From: Enteractinococcus coprophilus
GTDB lineage: Bacteria > Actinomycetota > Actinomycetes > Actinomycetales > Micrococcaceae
DNA length: 64,000 bases
Direction: 5' to 3'
Assembly: GCF_006716305.1 (NCBI RefSeq)
Contig: NZ_VFOU01000002.1
Span: 310,001-374,000, forward strand
This document shows positions 1 through 9,315 of this stretch, piece by piece (positions within the stretch are counted from its first letter, which is position 1; each line of letters starts with the position of its first letter). The notes under the pieces are model-generated. The model did not search any database and was not told the origin of the DNA. It was given only the letters and a program-made list of their open reading frames with translations. The position numbers and the translations under genes are program-made.

Positions 1-521
1 TCAAGGCCATGTCCTACGGTCTAGCCTATGGGTTGAGCTCCTTTGGTCTGTCGAAGCAGCTGCGCATTTCGGTCGATGAAGCCCGGGAACTCATGAGTAG
101 CTACTTCGACCGGTTCGGCGACGTCCAGAAGTACCTGCGCAACGTGGTTCGCCAGGCGCGCAAGGATGGCTATACCCAAACAATGTTGGGACGCCGTCGG
201 TACCTGCCGGATCTACAATCCGATAACCGCCAGTTGCGCGAAATGGCTGAGCGTGCTGCGCTGAATGCCCCGATTCAAGGCTCCGCCGCTGACCTCATTA
301 AGGTCGCAATGCTCGGCGTGCAGGCCCGATTGGAAAAAGAACAGCTGACATCACGGCTGATTCTGCAGGTTCATGACGAATTGATCTTAGAAGTTGTCGA
401 TTCCGAAGTCGATGCCGCTGAAGCTATTCTGGTTGAAGAGATGTCCTCTGCGGCCACCTTGGCGGTGCCACTGGATGTCCAGGTCGGCAAGGGTTACTCA
501 TGGCATGAGGCGGCGCATTAA
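1..521 (+). CDS. polA: DNA polymerase I, C-terminal part (5' end outside window)
   Basis: This is the 3' end of polA; the reading frame is open from base 3 and about 172 residues are visible. They match the end of the family A polymerase domain: a YGLAYGLSSFGL stretch from the fingers (motif B region), GRRRYLPDL, NAPIQGSAADLIK, and the palm motif C VHDEL, whose Asp and Glu belong to the catalytic metal site. The protein ends in GKGYSWHEAAH, a normal family terminus. The enzyme fills gaps during excision repair and Okazaki-fragment processing, so it suits a neighbourhood that also holds uvrA, uvrB and uvrC. No convincing terminator separates it from the rpsA promoter region. Identity is firm; only the start is missing. 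Confidence 0.95.
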   Translation, partial: KAMSYGLAYGLSSFGLSKQLRISVDEARELMSSYFDRFGDVQKYLRNVVRQARKDGYTQTMLGRRRYLPDLQSDNRQLREMAERAALNAPIQGSAADLIKVAMLGVQARLEKEQLTSRLILQVHDELILEVVDSEVDAAEAILVEEMSSAATLAVPLDVQVGKGYSWHEAAH

Positions 522-617
522 GCTGCGGCGGTAACATCCTGTTCACTTCAAGGTCAGCTTGCGGTCAAAATCGTGCAATTAATTTCGCGATTCATCAACA
601 ACAGCGCGGGTCTTACG

Positions 618-652
618 TTGATTTTGACAGGATGGATACCGTACTATATTAA
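618..652 (+). promoter_or_regulatory. Probable rpsA promoter
   Basis: A consensus -35 TTGACA lies at 624-629. A -10 follows as TATATT at 645-650 (15-bp spacer) or TATTAA at 647-652 (17-bp spacer). Transcription would start near 658-660, giving rpsA a leader of roughly 100 nt. A strong promoter fits a highly expressed ribosomal protein gene. The call rests on sequence only. Confidence 0.55.
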
Positions 653-756
653 ACGTTGCCTATTTTTGGCAAAAATCGTTGTGACTGGTCAACAAGCCAT
701 GTCACGAACTCAGTAAGTTTATCAACCATATTAATCCATATCGGAGTCCCTACTAC

Positions 757-2223
757 ATGACCACTACTAGCAACGCCCCGCAGGTCGCTGTGAACGACAT
801 CGGCTCGGCTGAAGAATTCATGGCCGCAGTCGATGAAACCATCAAATACTTCAACGATGGCGACCTGGTGGCTGGCACCGTCGTCAAAGTCGACCGAGAC
901 GAAGTACTGCTCGACATCGGCTATAAGACCGAAGGTGTCATTCCTTCACGTGAACTGTCAATCAAAAACGACGTCGATCCTGATGACGTCGTCGAGGTTG
1001 GCGATTCCGTTGAAGCATTGGTTCTTACCAAAGAAGATAAAGAAGGTCGCCTGATCTTGTCCAAGAAACGTGCTCAGTACGAGCGCGCTTGGGGCGACAT
1101 CGAAAAGATCAAGGAAGAAGACGGTGTTGTCACCGGTACCGTGATCGAAGTTGTCAAGGGCGGTCTGATCCTCGACATCGGTCTGCGTGGCTTCCTGCCA
1201 GCATCGCTGGTCGAAATGCGTCGTGTTCGCGACCTGGCACCATACGTCGGTCAAGAACTCGAAGCGAAGATCATCGAGCTCGATAAGAACCGTAACAACG
1301 TTGTCCTGTCCCGCCGCGCTTGGCTGGAACAGACTCAGTCCGAAACCCGCTCGAACTTCCTGCAGGCACTGCAGAAGGGTCAGGTCCGTACCGGCGTCGT
1401 CTCATCGATCGTCAACTTCGGTGCGTTCGTCGACCTGGGCGGCGTCGACGGTCTGGTCCACGTTTCCGAACTGTCCTGGAAGCACATCGACCACCCATCC
1501 GAGGTTGTCGAAGTTGGTCAGGAAGTCACTGTAGAGGTCCTCGACGTCGATATGGATCGCGAACGCGTCTCCCTGTCGCTCAAAGCCACTCAGGAAGATC
1601 CATGGCAGGTCTTCGCCCGCACCCACGCTCTGGGTCAGATCGTGCCGGGCAAGGTCACCAAGCTTGTACCGTTCGGTGCATTCGTGCGCGTCGAAGACGG
1701 CATCGAAGGCCTGGTGCACATCTCCGAACTGGCCAACCGCCACATCGACACCGCCGAGCAGGTTGTCTCCGTCAACGAGATCCTGTACGTCAAGGTCATT
1801 GACATCGATCTCGATCGTCGTCGTATCTCCCTGTCGCTCAAGCAGGCCAACGAAGGTGTGGACCCAGAAGGCACCGACTTCGACCCAGCCCTCTACGGTA
1901 TGGCTGCCGACTACGACGAAGACGGCAACTACAAGTACCCAGAAGGCTTCGATCCTGAATCCAACGAATGGATGGAAGGTTTCGAAGAAGCACGCGCCGC
2001 TTGGGAACAGCAGTACGCCGACGCTCAGGCACGCTGGGAGGCACACAAGGAACAGGTTGCCCGTCACCTGAACGAAGCTGCAGAAGCCGCTTCCGCCAGC
2101 CCAGCCGACACCGGTGCTGCTTCGTACTCCTCCGAGGACGAAGAGACCCAGGTCGAAGACTCCGGCACTCTGGCTTCCGATGAAGCACTTGCCGCACTGC
2201 GTGAAAAACTGACCGGTAACTAA
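757..2223 (+). CDS. rpsA: 30S ribosomal protein S1
   Basis: Ribosomal protein S1 binds mRNA and helps load it on the 30S subunit. The 488-residue product carries four S1/OB-fold repeats at about residues 36-105, 123-188, 208-277 and 294-363; the last two are the most alike (FGAFVDL and FGAFVRV, then DGLVHVSEL and EGLVHISEL). This four-repeat form is usual in Actinobacteria, against six in E. coli. A long acidic, low-complexity tail (residues about 365-488, rich in Glu, Ala and Tyr) ends the protein. The start follows CGGAG at a somewhat long distance. It is flanked by its own promoter and a perfect-palindrome terminator, so it is probably monocistronic. Third positions are strongly C-biased, as expected for a highly expressed gene. 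Confidence 0.97.
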   Translation: MTTTSNAPQVAVNDIGSAEEFMAAVDETIKYFNDGDLVAGTVVKVDRDEVLLDIGYKTEGVIPSRELSIKNDVDPDDVVEVGDSVEALVLTKEDKEGRLILSKKRAQYERAWGDIEKIKEEDGVVTGTVIEVVKGGLILDIGLRGFLPASLVEMRRVRDLAPYVGQELEAKIIELDKNRNNVVLSRRAWLEQTQSETRSNFLQALQKGQVRTGVVSSIVNFGAFVDLGGVDGLVHVSELSWKHIDHPSEVVEVGQEVTVEVLDVDMDRERVSLSLKATQEDPWQVFARTHALGQIVPGKVTKLVPFGAFVRVEDGIEGLVHISELANRHIDTAEQVVSVNEILYVKVIDIDLDRRRISLSLKQANEGVDPEGTDFDPALYGMAADYDEDGNYKYPEGFDPESNEWMEGFEEARAAWEQQYADAQARWEAHKEQVARHLNEAAEAASASPADTGAASYSSEDEETQVEDSGTLASDEALAALREKLTGN

Positions 2224-2252
2224 CCCGTCAGCCCGTTAGGGCATCGCACGTT

Positions 2253-2290
2253 CGAAAGGCCGTCACTTGCATGCAAGTGACGGCCTTTCG
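2253..2290 (+). terminator. Terminator after rpsA: perfect 38-bp palindrome
   Basis: Two 19-nt arms (2253-2271 and 2272-2290) are exact reverse complements with no spacer, so the RNA would form a long hairpin closed by a few unpaired bases at the central GCATGC. It starts 29 nt after the rpsA stop. The tract after the stem is TTTCG inside and beside the 3' arm rather than a clean U-run. Confidence 0.75.
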
Positions 2291-2360
2291 CGTTGCACCA
2301 GACACTTATGAGTCATAAAGACGATTCCCTCTCGGTACACCAGTAGGGAACCCGGCTCAT

Positions 2361-2843
2361 ATGGGTGCCACCATCCACGTCGCCGGACCCGTTCTTGCCG
2401 ACTCCAGTCTGGCGGTTCTACCTGGGGTAGTGCTCATCGCGGCCTACTCTTGGTTAGCGCGCACCGACACCGATCCACTGCTGCGGATTGTGATGCTTCT
2501 GCTCGGGTTCGTCCTCATCCGGAACGCAATGACACCTGCCGGTCTCTGGGACGTCGACGTCGTCGACGGCGTCGTCCCGTGGATCCGCATGACCGACAAC
2601 CCCGTCATCCTGGTTGTCCTAGGGGGCGGAAGCCTGATCCTCGTCGCGGCAACGCTGCGTGACACGACTCTGCGGGCACTCGTCTGGTGGAGCAGACCCA
2701 ACATCAGCACGCAACTCTTAGGACTTGGCGGTGCACTAGTTGTGGTTTCCGGTCTTTTTCTTTACGGCAGGCGAGTCTTTTTCTTTACGGCAGGCGAGCC
2801 CGTTGAAACTCGCGGTTGGTGTTCACGCTTTGGGAAGGCTTGA
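2361..2843 (+). CDS. Small membrane protein of unknown function, 3' end altered by a tandem duplication
   Basis: I do not recognise a defined function. The 160-residue product has about four hydrophobic segments (roughly residues 15-33, 42-60, 80-97 and 117-134) and conserved-looking stretches such as RNAMTPAGLW and MTDNPVILVVLGGG. These recall the N-terminal half of some actinobacterial CPBP-type membrane proteins, but no EExxxR protease motif follows, so it may be a truncated relative. The end is odd. A perfect 23-bp tandem repeat at 2753-2798 shifts the frame after LFLYGRR; with a single copy the protein would stop as GRRAR at about 140 residues. The present tail is soluble and looks like read-through of non-coding DNA. 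The start is ATG with no strong ribosome site. Confidence 0.6.
   Translation: MGATIHVAGPVLADSSLAVLPGVVLIAAYSWLARTDTDPLLRIVMLLLGFVLIRNAMTPAGLWDVDVVDGVVPWIRMTDNPVILVVLGGGSLILVAATLRDTTLRALVWWSRPNISTQLLGLGGALVVVSGLFLYGRRVFFFTAGEPVETRGWCSRFGKA
2753..2798. repeat. Perfect 23-bp tandem duplication
   Basis: The 23-nt unit at 2753-2775 is repeated exactly at 2776-2798. The unit is not a multiple of three, so it changes the frame of the membrane-protein gene in which it lies and replaces a stop that the single-copy version would reach six bases further on. Confidence 0.95.
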
Positions 2844-2873
2844 TCTGTGCGTTTCTACGCCTGTGTCGAGGCG

Positions 2874-3434
2874 TCATCCCCGCGGCTTTGGCCCACGGGC
2901 CGCCTCTATGAAGGACTTCATCAGCGCGTAGTCTTTGGTGCCGGGGCTAGATTCGACCCCTGAGGATACATCGATGCCATCTGGATGATATTGCTCAACG
3001 ACCTCGGCGACGTTGCCGGGGTTCAGCCCGCCGGCCAGCACAAACCGCGCATCGACGTCGTGCACCCACTGGGGGATTTCGGAAAACGTCCCGGTCCCGT
3101 GCGATGCATCATAAAACCAATATTCCAGGCCCTCGGTCGATTCCGGGGGAGTGTCTGAGGCCAGCGCTAGGGATTTGACCTCGGCGGACTCGTACAGTTG
3201 GACCGTATCGACGTGGTCCTTGAGCGGCTCGACTTGGTCCAGTGTCAGACCGACCGCAAAGGTTTGAATCCTGCCGTTGGCATGCACGAGCAATTCGCGC
3301 GCCGTCCCAATATCCACCAGGCGTGGGGAATGCGGGGCACACATCAACCCCATCGCGTCGTAGCCCAGTTCAATCGCCCATTCGAGCTGTTCGACGGTCG
3401 TGATCCCGCAGACTTTGACAAACAGTTCAGACAT
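2874..3434 (-). CDS. trpF: Phosphoribosylanthranilate isomerase
   Basis: TrpF converts phosphoribosyl-anthranilate to CdRP in tryptophan synthesis. The 186-residue (beta/alpha)8 protein has the N-terminal KVCGIT with the catalytic Cys, a YDASHGTGT segment carrying the expected catalytic Asp, and the phosphate-binding stretches LAGGLNPGNV and IDVSSGVESSPGTKD. It is slightly shorter than the usual 200 or so residues. It is not in a trp operon: its start directly abuts the stop of the upstream methyltransferase gene, so the two are probably co-transcribed. Many Actinobacteria use the bifunctional HisA/PriA for this step, so a separate trpF suggests either PriA has narrowed to HisA or the two are redundant. 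That last point is inference. Confidence 0.9.
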   Translation of the reverse strand: MSELFVKVCGITTVEQLEWAIELGYDAMGLMCAPHSPRLVDIGTARELLVHANGRIQTFAVGLTLDQVEPLKDHVDTVQLYESAEVKSLALASDTPPESTEGLEYWFYDASHGTGTFSEIPQWVHDVDARFVLAGGLNPGNVAEVVEQYHPDGIDVSSGVESSPGTKDYALMKSFIEAARGPKPRG

Positions 3435-4541
3435 TTAGTGGACTTTCTGTGATTGTGTAACGATAAAGCGCTTATCTCGGGCCAGCTGCAGGGTGGGCCC
3501 CACGCGGTGTTGGAGCTGGCGGCGATAGTGTCTTGATGCGTTGAACACGGTCAACAGTACACCACCGGGTTTCAGGGTTCGAGCCGCTTCATCGAAGAGG
3601 AAAAACGCAATATCACTGGTGAGTTGCGTTCCCGCGTGAAAGGGCGGATTCAATACGACGATGTCCGCGGAGGCATCGGGCAGATCAACCATGCCGGACT
3701 GGTGCATAACACCTACCCCGTCAATCCCGTTGGCGGCCAGGGTCGCCAACGTCGACAACACCGCCGAGGCCGAGTCATCCGTGGCGATGTATCTACCGAC
3801 CGCAAAGCTGCGCGCCAGTCCCGCGATAACCGTGCCGTTGCCGCTGCCTAGATCCACGACGGTGGCTTGGGCGGTGAACTGTTCGGGCGGTTGAGTTTGG
3901 ATAGTTTCCAACAGCAATTGTGTGCCTGGGTCCAGGCGGGCGGCGCCAAAGGTCAGCCCGTGGGCTCGCAAGTGGAATGTCTGTCCGGCGACCGTAACCG
4001 TATTTTTGCGTGGAAACCTCGGCGGAGTCAGGCCCGTGAGCGCTTTAGGCCGCTGGGCTCGCAAGGCCCTGGCCTTGTGATACCCTCGCGAAGCCGTCAC
4101 CTCGTCAAAAACACGCTCCAGTATCGGGTTGAACGAGAAGCTTAAGTGTCGTTGCAGCTGACCAGCCAAGAATATGACCTCAGGAGCGGCCCAGCGGGCG
4201 ACTTGCCAGGACAGTTCTTCCAGCGCTTCGAGCGGACGGGCCAGCCGCGTGACCACGGTGGCCGCACCGGCCAGCACCTCCGGGGTCGGCACGGCGGCAA
4301 CCGAACCGGTGATGCGCGCATGGGCTGCAGCTAAGCTCGCCGAATCTTGAATAAATCGCACCGGGAGGTCCTGGTCCAAGGTCCAAGCACTCAGCGCACC
4401 GGTGACATCATTGATCACCACCATCGGTTCTTCACGACGCCATGGCTCGGCCGTGAACGTCTCCTCTAAGACGCGCAACAGCATCCGATCAACGTTATCG
4501 GGCGTTATGTCTTGTGTCATCATCGGGAGAGATCCTGCCAT
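3435..4541 (-). CDS. RlmG/RsmC-like class I rRNA (guanine-N2) methyltransferase
   Basis: The 368-residue protein has the two-part layout of the RlmG/RsmC family. A degenerate N-terminal half (residues about 1-185) is followed by a Rossmann SAM-dependent methyltransferase domain with VDLGSGNGT (SAM-binding motif I, near residue 225) and NPPFHAG (motif IV, typical of N2-guanine methyltransferases acting on rRNA). Length and the NPPFHxG motif favour RlmG (23S rRNA m2G) over RsmC, but I cannot separate them by eye. Starts at 4541, 4523 or 4520 are possible: the first follows AGGA at good spacing and overlaps yigZ by 22 nt, while the second overlaps its stop as ATGA. It lies between yigZ and trpF in a minus-strand run. 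Confidence 0.82.
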   Translation of the reverse strand: MAGSLPMMTQDITPDNVDRMLLRVLEETFTAEPWRREEPMVVINDVTGALSAWTLDQDLPVRFIQDSASLAAAHARITGSVAAVPTPEVLAGAATVVTRLARPLEALEELSWQVARWAAPEVIFLAGQLQRHLSFSFNPILERVFDEVTASRGYHKARALRAQRPKALTGLTPPRFPRKNTVTVAGQTFHLRAHGLTFGAARLDPGTQLLLETIQTQPPEQFTAQATVVDLGSGNGTVIAGLARSFAVGRYIATDDSASAVLSTLATLAANGIDGVGVMHQSGMVDLPDASADIVVLNPPFHAGTQLTSDIAFFLFDEAARTLKPGGVLLTVFNASRHYRRQLQHRVGPTLQLARDKRFIVTQSQKVH

Positions 4542-5215
4542 TGAGTTCCTACTGCTTCGGCCACCAGCGCACCCGCCGTCATCGAGGCCAGCCGGGCATT
4601 GAACTGCTCCAGGGCGTCGTCGGCGTCATCGAGCCCCACCGTGAGGGTCGCCTGCGGCCCCGCATAATCGGTACCCAGCACCGTGAAACCAGCACTGCGC
4701 AACTCGTTTTCGACCCGCCCAACATCGCCGTGGGGAGCACCCAACGCAACCAGCAACATTCGTTGCCGTACCACCAGGGGAGTCTGTTCCAGCGCGGCAA
4801 CCACCGTATCCGAATACGCGCGCACTAACCCGCCGGCGCCAAGCTTGACCCCACCAAAATACCGGACCGCGATCGCACACACATCCGACAGGTCCGCATA
4901 CTCCACGCCGTCATGCACCGCCCGATAGTTCGTCAACGCCTGGAGCATCGGCATCCCGGCGGTCCCGGCCGGTTCGCCGTCGTCGGAAGAACGCTGAATG
5001 TCGCGATCGGGCCCCAGCACGAACGCCGGCACGACGTGGGTTGCCGCATGATGTATCCCGCGCACCTCGTCAATCCACGCCCTGGCTTCGTCTTCTGATT
5101 CCACACGCCGTAACATGCCGATAAACTCAGAGCGGCGAATATCTAGGGTCACCTCAACGGTGTTGCGGTGGGCCACCACGGTATAACGTCGAGTACGAGA
5201 ATCGGCATAGGACAT
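4520..5215 (-). CDS. yigZ: IMPACT/YigZ family protein
   Basis: This is a YigZ/IMPACT family protein; the bacterial members' role is not settled, and eukaryotic IMPACT modulates GCN2. Diagnostic motifs are present in the 231-residue product: RSEFIG near residue 30, HHAATHVVPAFVLG, SDDGEPAGTAGMPML and AVRYFGGVKLGAGGLVRAYS, followed by a ferredoxin-like C-terminal domain (DUF1949-like). Only 26 bp separate its start from divergent coaE. A TAGACT hexamer sits about 10 nt before the ATG, so the transcript may be leaderless. The 3' end overlaps the methyltransferase gene. Confidence 0.92.
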   Translation of the reverse strand: MSYADSRTRRYTVVAHRNTVEVTLDIRRSEFIGMLRRVESEDEARAWIDEVRGIHHAATHVVPAFVLGPDRDIQRSSDDGEPAGTAGMPMLQALTNYRAVHDGVEYADLSDVCAIAVRYFGGVKLGAGGLVRAYSDTVVAALEQTPLVVRQRMLLVALGAPHGDVGRVENELRSAGFTVLGTDYAGPQATLTVGLDDADDALEQFNARLASMTAGALVAEAVGTQWQDLSR

Positions 5216-5241
5216 GTGCCCAAGTCTACCGAAGGAGAATC

Positions 5242-5841
5242 ATGCGTCACCTCGCGCTGACCGGCGGCATCGGTTCCGGCAAATCAACCGTCGCGCAATT
5301 TTTCGCGGACCGCGGCGCCACGATCATCGACGCCGATGCCATTTCCCGTGAGCTTATGGAGCCTGGACAGCAGGTCCTCGCCGACGTGGTGGCTACCTTC
5401 GGCGACCATCTGCTCGATGAAACCGGTCGACTCAACCGCCAGGCCCTGGCAGATGTGGTATTCAACGACGACGACGCCCGCCAACGACTCAATGCGATAG
5501 TGCACCCGGCGGTGCGTGCCGAATCGAAGCTGCAACTGAAACACGCCATCGAAGCGGACCCTGAGCACGCCGTCATCATTCAAGACATCCCGTTGCTGGT
5601 TGAGACCGGGCAGGCCGAGAAATTTGACGGCGTGATAGTGGTCCACACCGACATGGCGACGCGCCTGCAACGCCTCAAGGACTTACGCGGCATGGACGCC
5701 GACGACGCACGCGCACGCATCGCAGCACAGGCAACCGACGAGCAACGCAACGCCGTGGCCGATTGGATTATTGACAATTCCGGATCCCTGCAAGACACCA
5801 AGGCCCAGGTGGCTGCGGTGTGGAAGGAGCTGGTCAACTGA
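5242..5841 (+). CDS. coaE: Dephospho-CoA kinase
   Basis: CoaE phosphorylates the 3'-hydroxyl of the dephospho-CoA ribose in the last step of coenzyme A synthesis. The 199-residue protein begins with LTGGIGSGKST, the Walker A loop, followed by DADAISRELMEPG, a CoaE hallmark, and IQDIPLLVE and the lid-region Arg residues (TRLQRL, ARIAAQ). It has the compact length; some actinobacterial CoaE proteins carry an extra C-terminal GrpB/UPF0157 domain that is absent here. The ATG follows GGAGA at good spacing. It is divergent from yigZ and its end lies close to the antiporter gene. Confidence 0.95.
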   Translation: MRHLALTGGIGSGKSTVAQFFADRGATIIDADAISRELMEPGQQVLADVVATFGDHLLDETGRLNRQALADVVFNDDDARQRLNAIVHPAVRAESKLQLKHAIEADPEHAVIIQDIPLLVETGQAEKFDGVIVVHTDMATRLQRLKDLRGMDADDARARIAAQATDEQRNAVADWIIDNSGSLQDTKAQVAAVWKELVN

Positions 5842-5849
5842 CGGGCGCC

Positions 5850-7037
5850 ATGGACACCACCTCGCGTTCGCGGGTTTTTACCGCCAATTCTCTGACACGG
5901 ATCATCATCGGTTGGGTTGCCGTGGCAGTCCTTGCCGCCACGGCAGACTTCTTGGGCCCTCCACTACCAGGCACCATGTTGCTGGCATTACTCATGGCGG
6001 TGGTCGCGATCATCATGGTGTGTTCCTTTGGTGTCGTGACGCAGGCCGAAAAACTTGCCAACCGGATGGGCGACCCCTACGGTTCGTTAGTCTTGACCAT
6101 TTCGATTGTTCTGATCGAGGTCATTCTGATATCCGCGGTGATGCTCGGCCCGGGAGACCACACGACCATCGGACGCGACTCCGTGATGGCCGTGTCGATG
6201 ATCATTATGAACCTTGTCGTGGGCGCAGCGGTACTCATGGCCACTAGAAAGTACGGTGCGCTGAGCCATAATCGCACCGGCACGGCCACCTACTCGGCCA
6301 TGCTGGTCATCTTGCTGGCCCTGGCCTTTGTGATTCCCGGCCAGCTCGACCACGGGGGCAGTTACCCGCCGGGTGTAGCGGTGACGGTGGCCGTGGGAAC
6401 GCTGGCAGCTTACGGGTATTTCCTCTATCGCCAAATGTTCCAGCAGCCGCAAGACTTCGCCGAAGTCGACCCGATCGGTCGCGCCGCTGCTTGGCACCTA
6501 CACGAGTCCGCTGTAGAAACCCCACAGCACGACGTCGAACCACCGACCCAACGTCAGCCCATCGGGAAGATTTTTGCGAAGCATCGCACCGAAATTCTGC
6601 TGCGGATTGCTGTACTGATCATCACCGTCATCCCGGTGGTGATCTTGGCCCAATACATGGCCGCCTTCCTCGACGATGGCCTAAGCCGGACGACGTTACC
6701 AATTGAACTGGCCGGCGTGCTCATCGCCGCGATCGTTTTCTTACCAGAAACCATTACCGCGATTCGCGCCGGTATCGCAGGAGAGCTACAGCGCGTCATT
6801 AATCTGTGTCATGGGGCACTGGTCTCGACTGTGTCTTTCACGATTCCTGCCGTATTGCTCATTGGGTTAGCCACAGGTCAGACCGTGATCCTGGCCGAAA
6901 CCGGTGCCAACGTCGTCCTGCTAGCAGTGACCATGTTGCTCACCATCAATAATTTTTTGGCACCGAGACTCACTGTGATGCACGCAGTGCCCCACCTGAT
7001 GGTTTTCGGGGTCTATGTGCTGCTGTTGTTCAGCTAG
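5850..7037 (+). CDS. chaA: ChaA-like Ca2+(Na+)/H+ antiporter
   Basis: This is an integral membrane cation/proton antiporter of the CaCA superfamily. About eleven hydrophobic segments fall in two halves joined by a hydrophilic loop (residues about 200-245). Each half has an acidic alpha-repeat motif: [18 protein letters not shown] in the first and [13 protein letters not shown] in the second, as in ChaA. Three starts compete: ATG at 5850, GTG at 5820 inside coaE, and possibly CTG at 5838 behind AAGGAG. I chose 5850 because homologues rarely extend further, but its Shine-Dalgarno spacing is poor. Substrate specificity (Ca2+, Na+ or K+) cannot be read from sequence. It is probably co-transcribed with coaE. 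Confidence 0.88.
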   Translation: MDTTSRSRVFTANSLTRIIIGWVAVAVLAATADFLGPPLPGTMLLALLMAVVAIIMVCSFGVVTQAEKLANRMGDPYGSLVLTISIVLIEVILISAVMLGPGDHTTIGRDSVMAVSMIIMNLVVGAAVLMATRKYGALSHNRTGTATYSAMLVILLALAFVIPGQLDHGGSYPPGVAVTVAVGTLAAYGYFLYRQMFQQPQDFAEVDPIGRAAAWHLHESAVETPQHDVEPPTQRQPIGKIFAKHRTEILLRIAVLIITVIPVVILAQYMAAFLDDGLSRTTLPIELAGVLIAAIVFLPETITAIRAGIAGELQRVINLCHGALVSTVSFTIPAVLLIGLATGQTVILAETGANVVLLAVTMLLTINNFLAPRLTVMHAVPHLMVFGVYVLLLFS

Positions 7038-7114
7038 CGGGCGCACGTACCGGCTGCATTAGCCCGCGGGAGAACAGGTGGTTACCGCGTGCCCACGGGC
7101 GTAACATGTTGGGC

Positions 7115-9259
7115 ATGAGTATGGCCCGAGAGATTAACCGCGTCGTTGCCCCGTTCAAGGTCGAAGCACCCTATGAGCCGGCAGGTGATCAGCCGCAAGC
7201 CATTGCTGAACTCGCCCAGCGCGTGGAAGGTGGCGAAAAGGACGTTGTCCTCATGGGTGCCACGGGTACTGGTAAGTCTGCAACCGCGGCCTGGCTTGTA
7301 GAGCGGCTACAACGCCCCAGCTTGGTCTTGGTCCAGAACAAGACGCTGGCTGCCCAGTTAGCCAATGAGTTTCGCGAGCTGCTGCCACATAACGCTGTGG
7401 AATACTTCGTGTCGTACTACGACTACTACCAGCCTGAAGCGTATGTTCCACAAACCGATACGTTCATCGAAAAAGATTCGTCGATTAACGAAGAAGTCGA
7501 ACGTCTTCGTCACTCGGCCACCAACGCGCTGCTGACTCGCCGCGACACGATCGTGGTCGCGACCGTATCGTCAATCTTTGGTCTGGGGACTCCCGAGGAA
7601 TACATCGCGCAAATGGTCACCGTAAAAGGCGGGGACCTGCTCGACCGAGATGATCTGCTACGCCAGTTCGTGAACATGCAATACGTCCGAAATGACACGG
7701 ATTTCCACCGCGGGACGTTCCGGGTGCGTGGCGACACTGTGGAAATCATTCCGATGTACGAAGAACTCGCGGTGCGCATTGAATTCTTTGGCGACGAAAT
7801 CGATTCGATTCAAACCTTGCATCCGTTGACCGGTGACATCATCCGCGAAGAAGACGAAATGTATATCTTCCCGGCGTCGCATTATGTTGCCGGAGATGAC
7901 CGCATGTCCCGGGCAATTCGTGACATCGAAGATGAGCTACGCGAGCGCCTGCAGGAACTGGAATCGCAAAACAAACTTCTTGAAGCACAGCGGTTACGCA
8001 TGCGGACTACCTACGATCTCGAGATGATGCAGCAAATGGGCTACTGCAACGGCATTGAGAACTATTCACGCCACATCGACGGTCGGCCACCGGGTTCCGC
8101 CCCGCACACTCTGCTCGACTACTTCCCGGATGATTTTTTACTGATCATCGACGAATCTCACGTGACGGTCCCGCAAATTGGCGGAATGTATGAAGGGGAT
8201 GCCTCACGAAAACGCACCCTGGTGGACCACGGCTTCCGTCTGCCTTCGGCGCTTGATAACCGGCCACTGAAGTGGGATGAGTTCCTAGAGCGCATCGGAC
8301 AAACCGTCTATATGTCGGCAACCCCCGGCCCATATGAGCTCAGCCAGGCCGACGGCGTTGTTGAACAGATCATCCGACCTACCGGCCTGGTCGATCCACA
8401 GATTATCGTCAAAGAAACCAAGGGCCAGATCGATGACCTGATGCATGAGATCAATCTTCGAGTGGAACGTGATGAACGCGTCCTGGTGACGACGTTGACG
8501 AAGCGTATGGCCGAAGATCTGACGGAGTACCTCGTCGAACACGGTGTGAAGGTCCAGTATCTTCACTCCGATGTCGATACGTTGCGACGGGTGGAGCTCA
8601 TGACCGAGTTGCGTAGAGGGGTCTTTGACGTCCTGGTGGGCATTAACCTGCTACGTGAAGGTCTTGACCTTCCAGAAGTTTCCCTCGTGTCGATCCTGGA
8701 CGCTGACAAGGAAGGCTTCCTCCGGTCGAACCGGTCGCTCATCCAAACGATTGGCCGTGCCGCCCGTAACGTCTCCGGTGAAGTGCACATGTACGCGGAT
8801 AAAATCACTGATTCGATGAAATTTGCAATCGACGAAACGAACCGTCGTCGAGACATCCAGGTCGCTCACAACAAGAAACACGGTATCGATCCGCAACCGT
8901 TGCGCAAAAAGATCGCAGACATCACCGACCAACTGGCACGCGAGGATGCCGATACTCAGGATCTGATGTCCGGGATGGCAGGTATTAAGACCGGCTTTGA
9001 CTATGGAATGGGGAATCGCGGCTACACGGCGACCATTACCGAAGAACAACAGCGCGCGGCTCTGTCCGAAGAAGACAAAAAAATTGCCAAGCTTGCCGCG
9101 GTTCCGGCCAAAGACCTTTCCGATCTCATCCAACAGATGTCCGAGCAGATGCACCAGGCCGCCGTGGACCTCAACTTCGAGCTTGCAGCAAGACTCCGCG
9201 ATGAAGTGGCGGAACTGAAAAAAGAACTGCGCGACATGAAGCGAGAAGGCCACGCATAG
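7115..9259 (+). CDS. uvrB: UvrABC excinuclease subunit B
   Basis: UvrB is the damage-verifying helicase-like subunit of nucleotide excision repair. The roughly 714-residue protein has Walker [11 protein letters not shown], the beta-hairpin region [22 protein letters not shown] that inserts between strands, DESHV as Walker [37 protein letters not shown] (motif VI), and a C-terminal UVR coiled coil ([22 protein letters not shown] without the usual Met). Starts at 7106, 7115 and 7121 are all in frame. A TAACAT -10-like hexamer at 7102-7107 places transcription right at 7115, so I favour a leaderless mRNA starting there. No good LexA box is visible; GAAC-N4-GGTT at 7071 is only a weak half match. 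Confidence 0.97.
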   Translation: MSMAREINRVVAPFKVEAPYEPAGDQPQAIAELAQRVEGGEKDVVLMGATGTGKSATAAWLVERLQRPSLVLVQNKTLAAQLANEFRELLPHNAVEYFVSYYDYYQPEAYVPQTDTFIEKDSSINEEVERLRHSATNALLTRRDTIVVATVSSIFGLGTPEEYIAQMVTVKGGDLLDRDDLLRQFVNMQYVRNDTDFHRGTFRVRGDTVEIIPMYEELAVRIEFFGDEIDSIQTLHPLTGDIIREEDEMYIFPASHYVAGDDRMSRAIRDIEDELRERLQELESQNKLLEAQRLRMRTTYDLEMMQQMGYCNGIENYSRHIDGRPPGSAPHTLLDYFPDDFLLIIDESHVTVPQIGGMYEGDASRKRTLVDHGFRLPSALDNRPLKWDEFLERIGQTVYMSATPGPYELSQADGVVEQIIRPTGLVDPQIIVKETKGQIDDLMHEINLRVERDERVLVTTLTKRMAEDLTEYLVEHGVKVQYLHSDVDTLRRVELMTELRRGVFDVLVGINLLREGLDLPEVSLVSILDADKEGFLRSNRSLIQTIGRAARNVSGEVHMYADKITDSMKFAIDETNRRRDIQVAHNKKHGIDPQPLRKKIADITDQLAREDADTQDLMSGMAGIKTGFDYGMGNRGYTATITEEQQRAALSEEDKKIAKLAAVPAKDLSDLIQQMSEQMHQAAVDLNFELAARLRDEVAELKKELRDMKREGHA

Positions 9260-9315
9260 TTCACGGCATTTCCTTCAACAATGCAGTGGATTTGAACCAG
9301 TTCCCTGAACTTTCC

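Noticed and set aside
1402-2067. Long open frame on the minus strand within rpsA (221 codons)
   Set aside because: It is a shadow of the C-biased codons of rpsA, with no ribosome site and no protein-like composition.
7071-7086. LexA box before uvrB (GAAC-N4-GGTT)
   Set aside because: Only one half matches the consensus.
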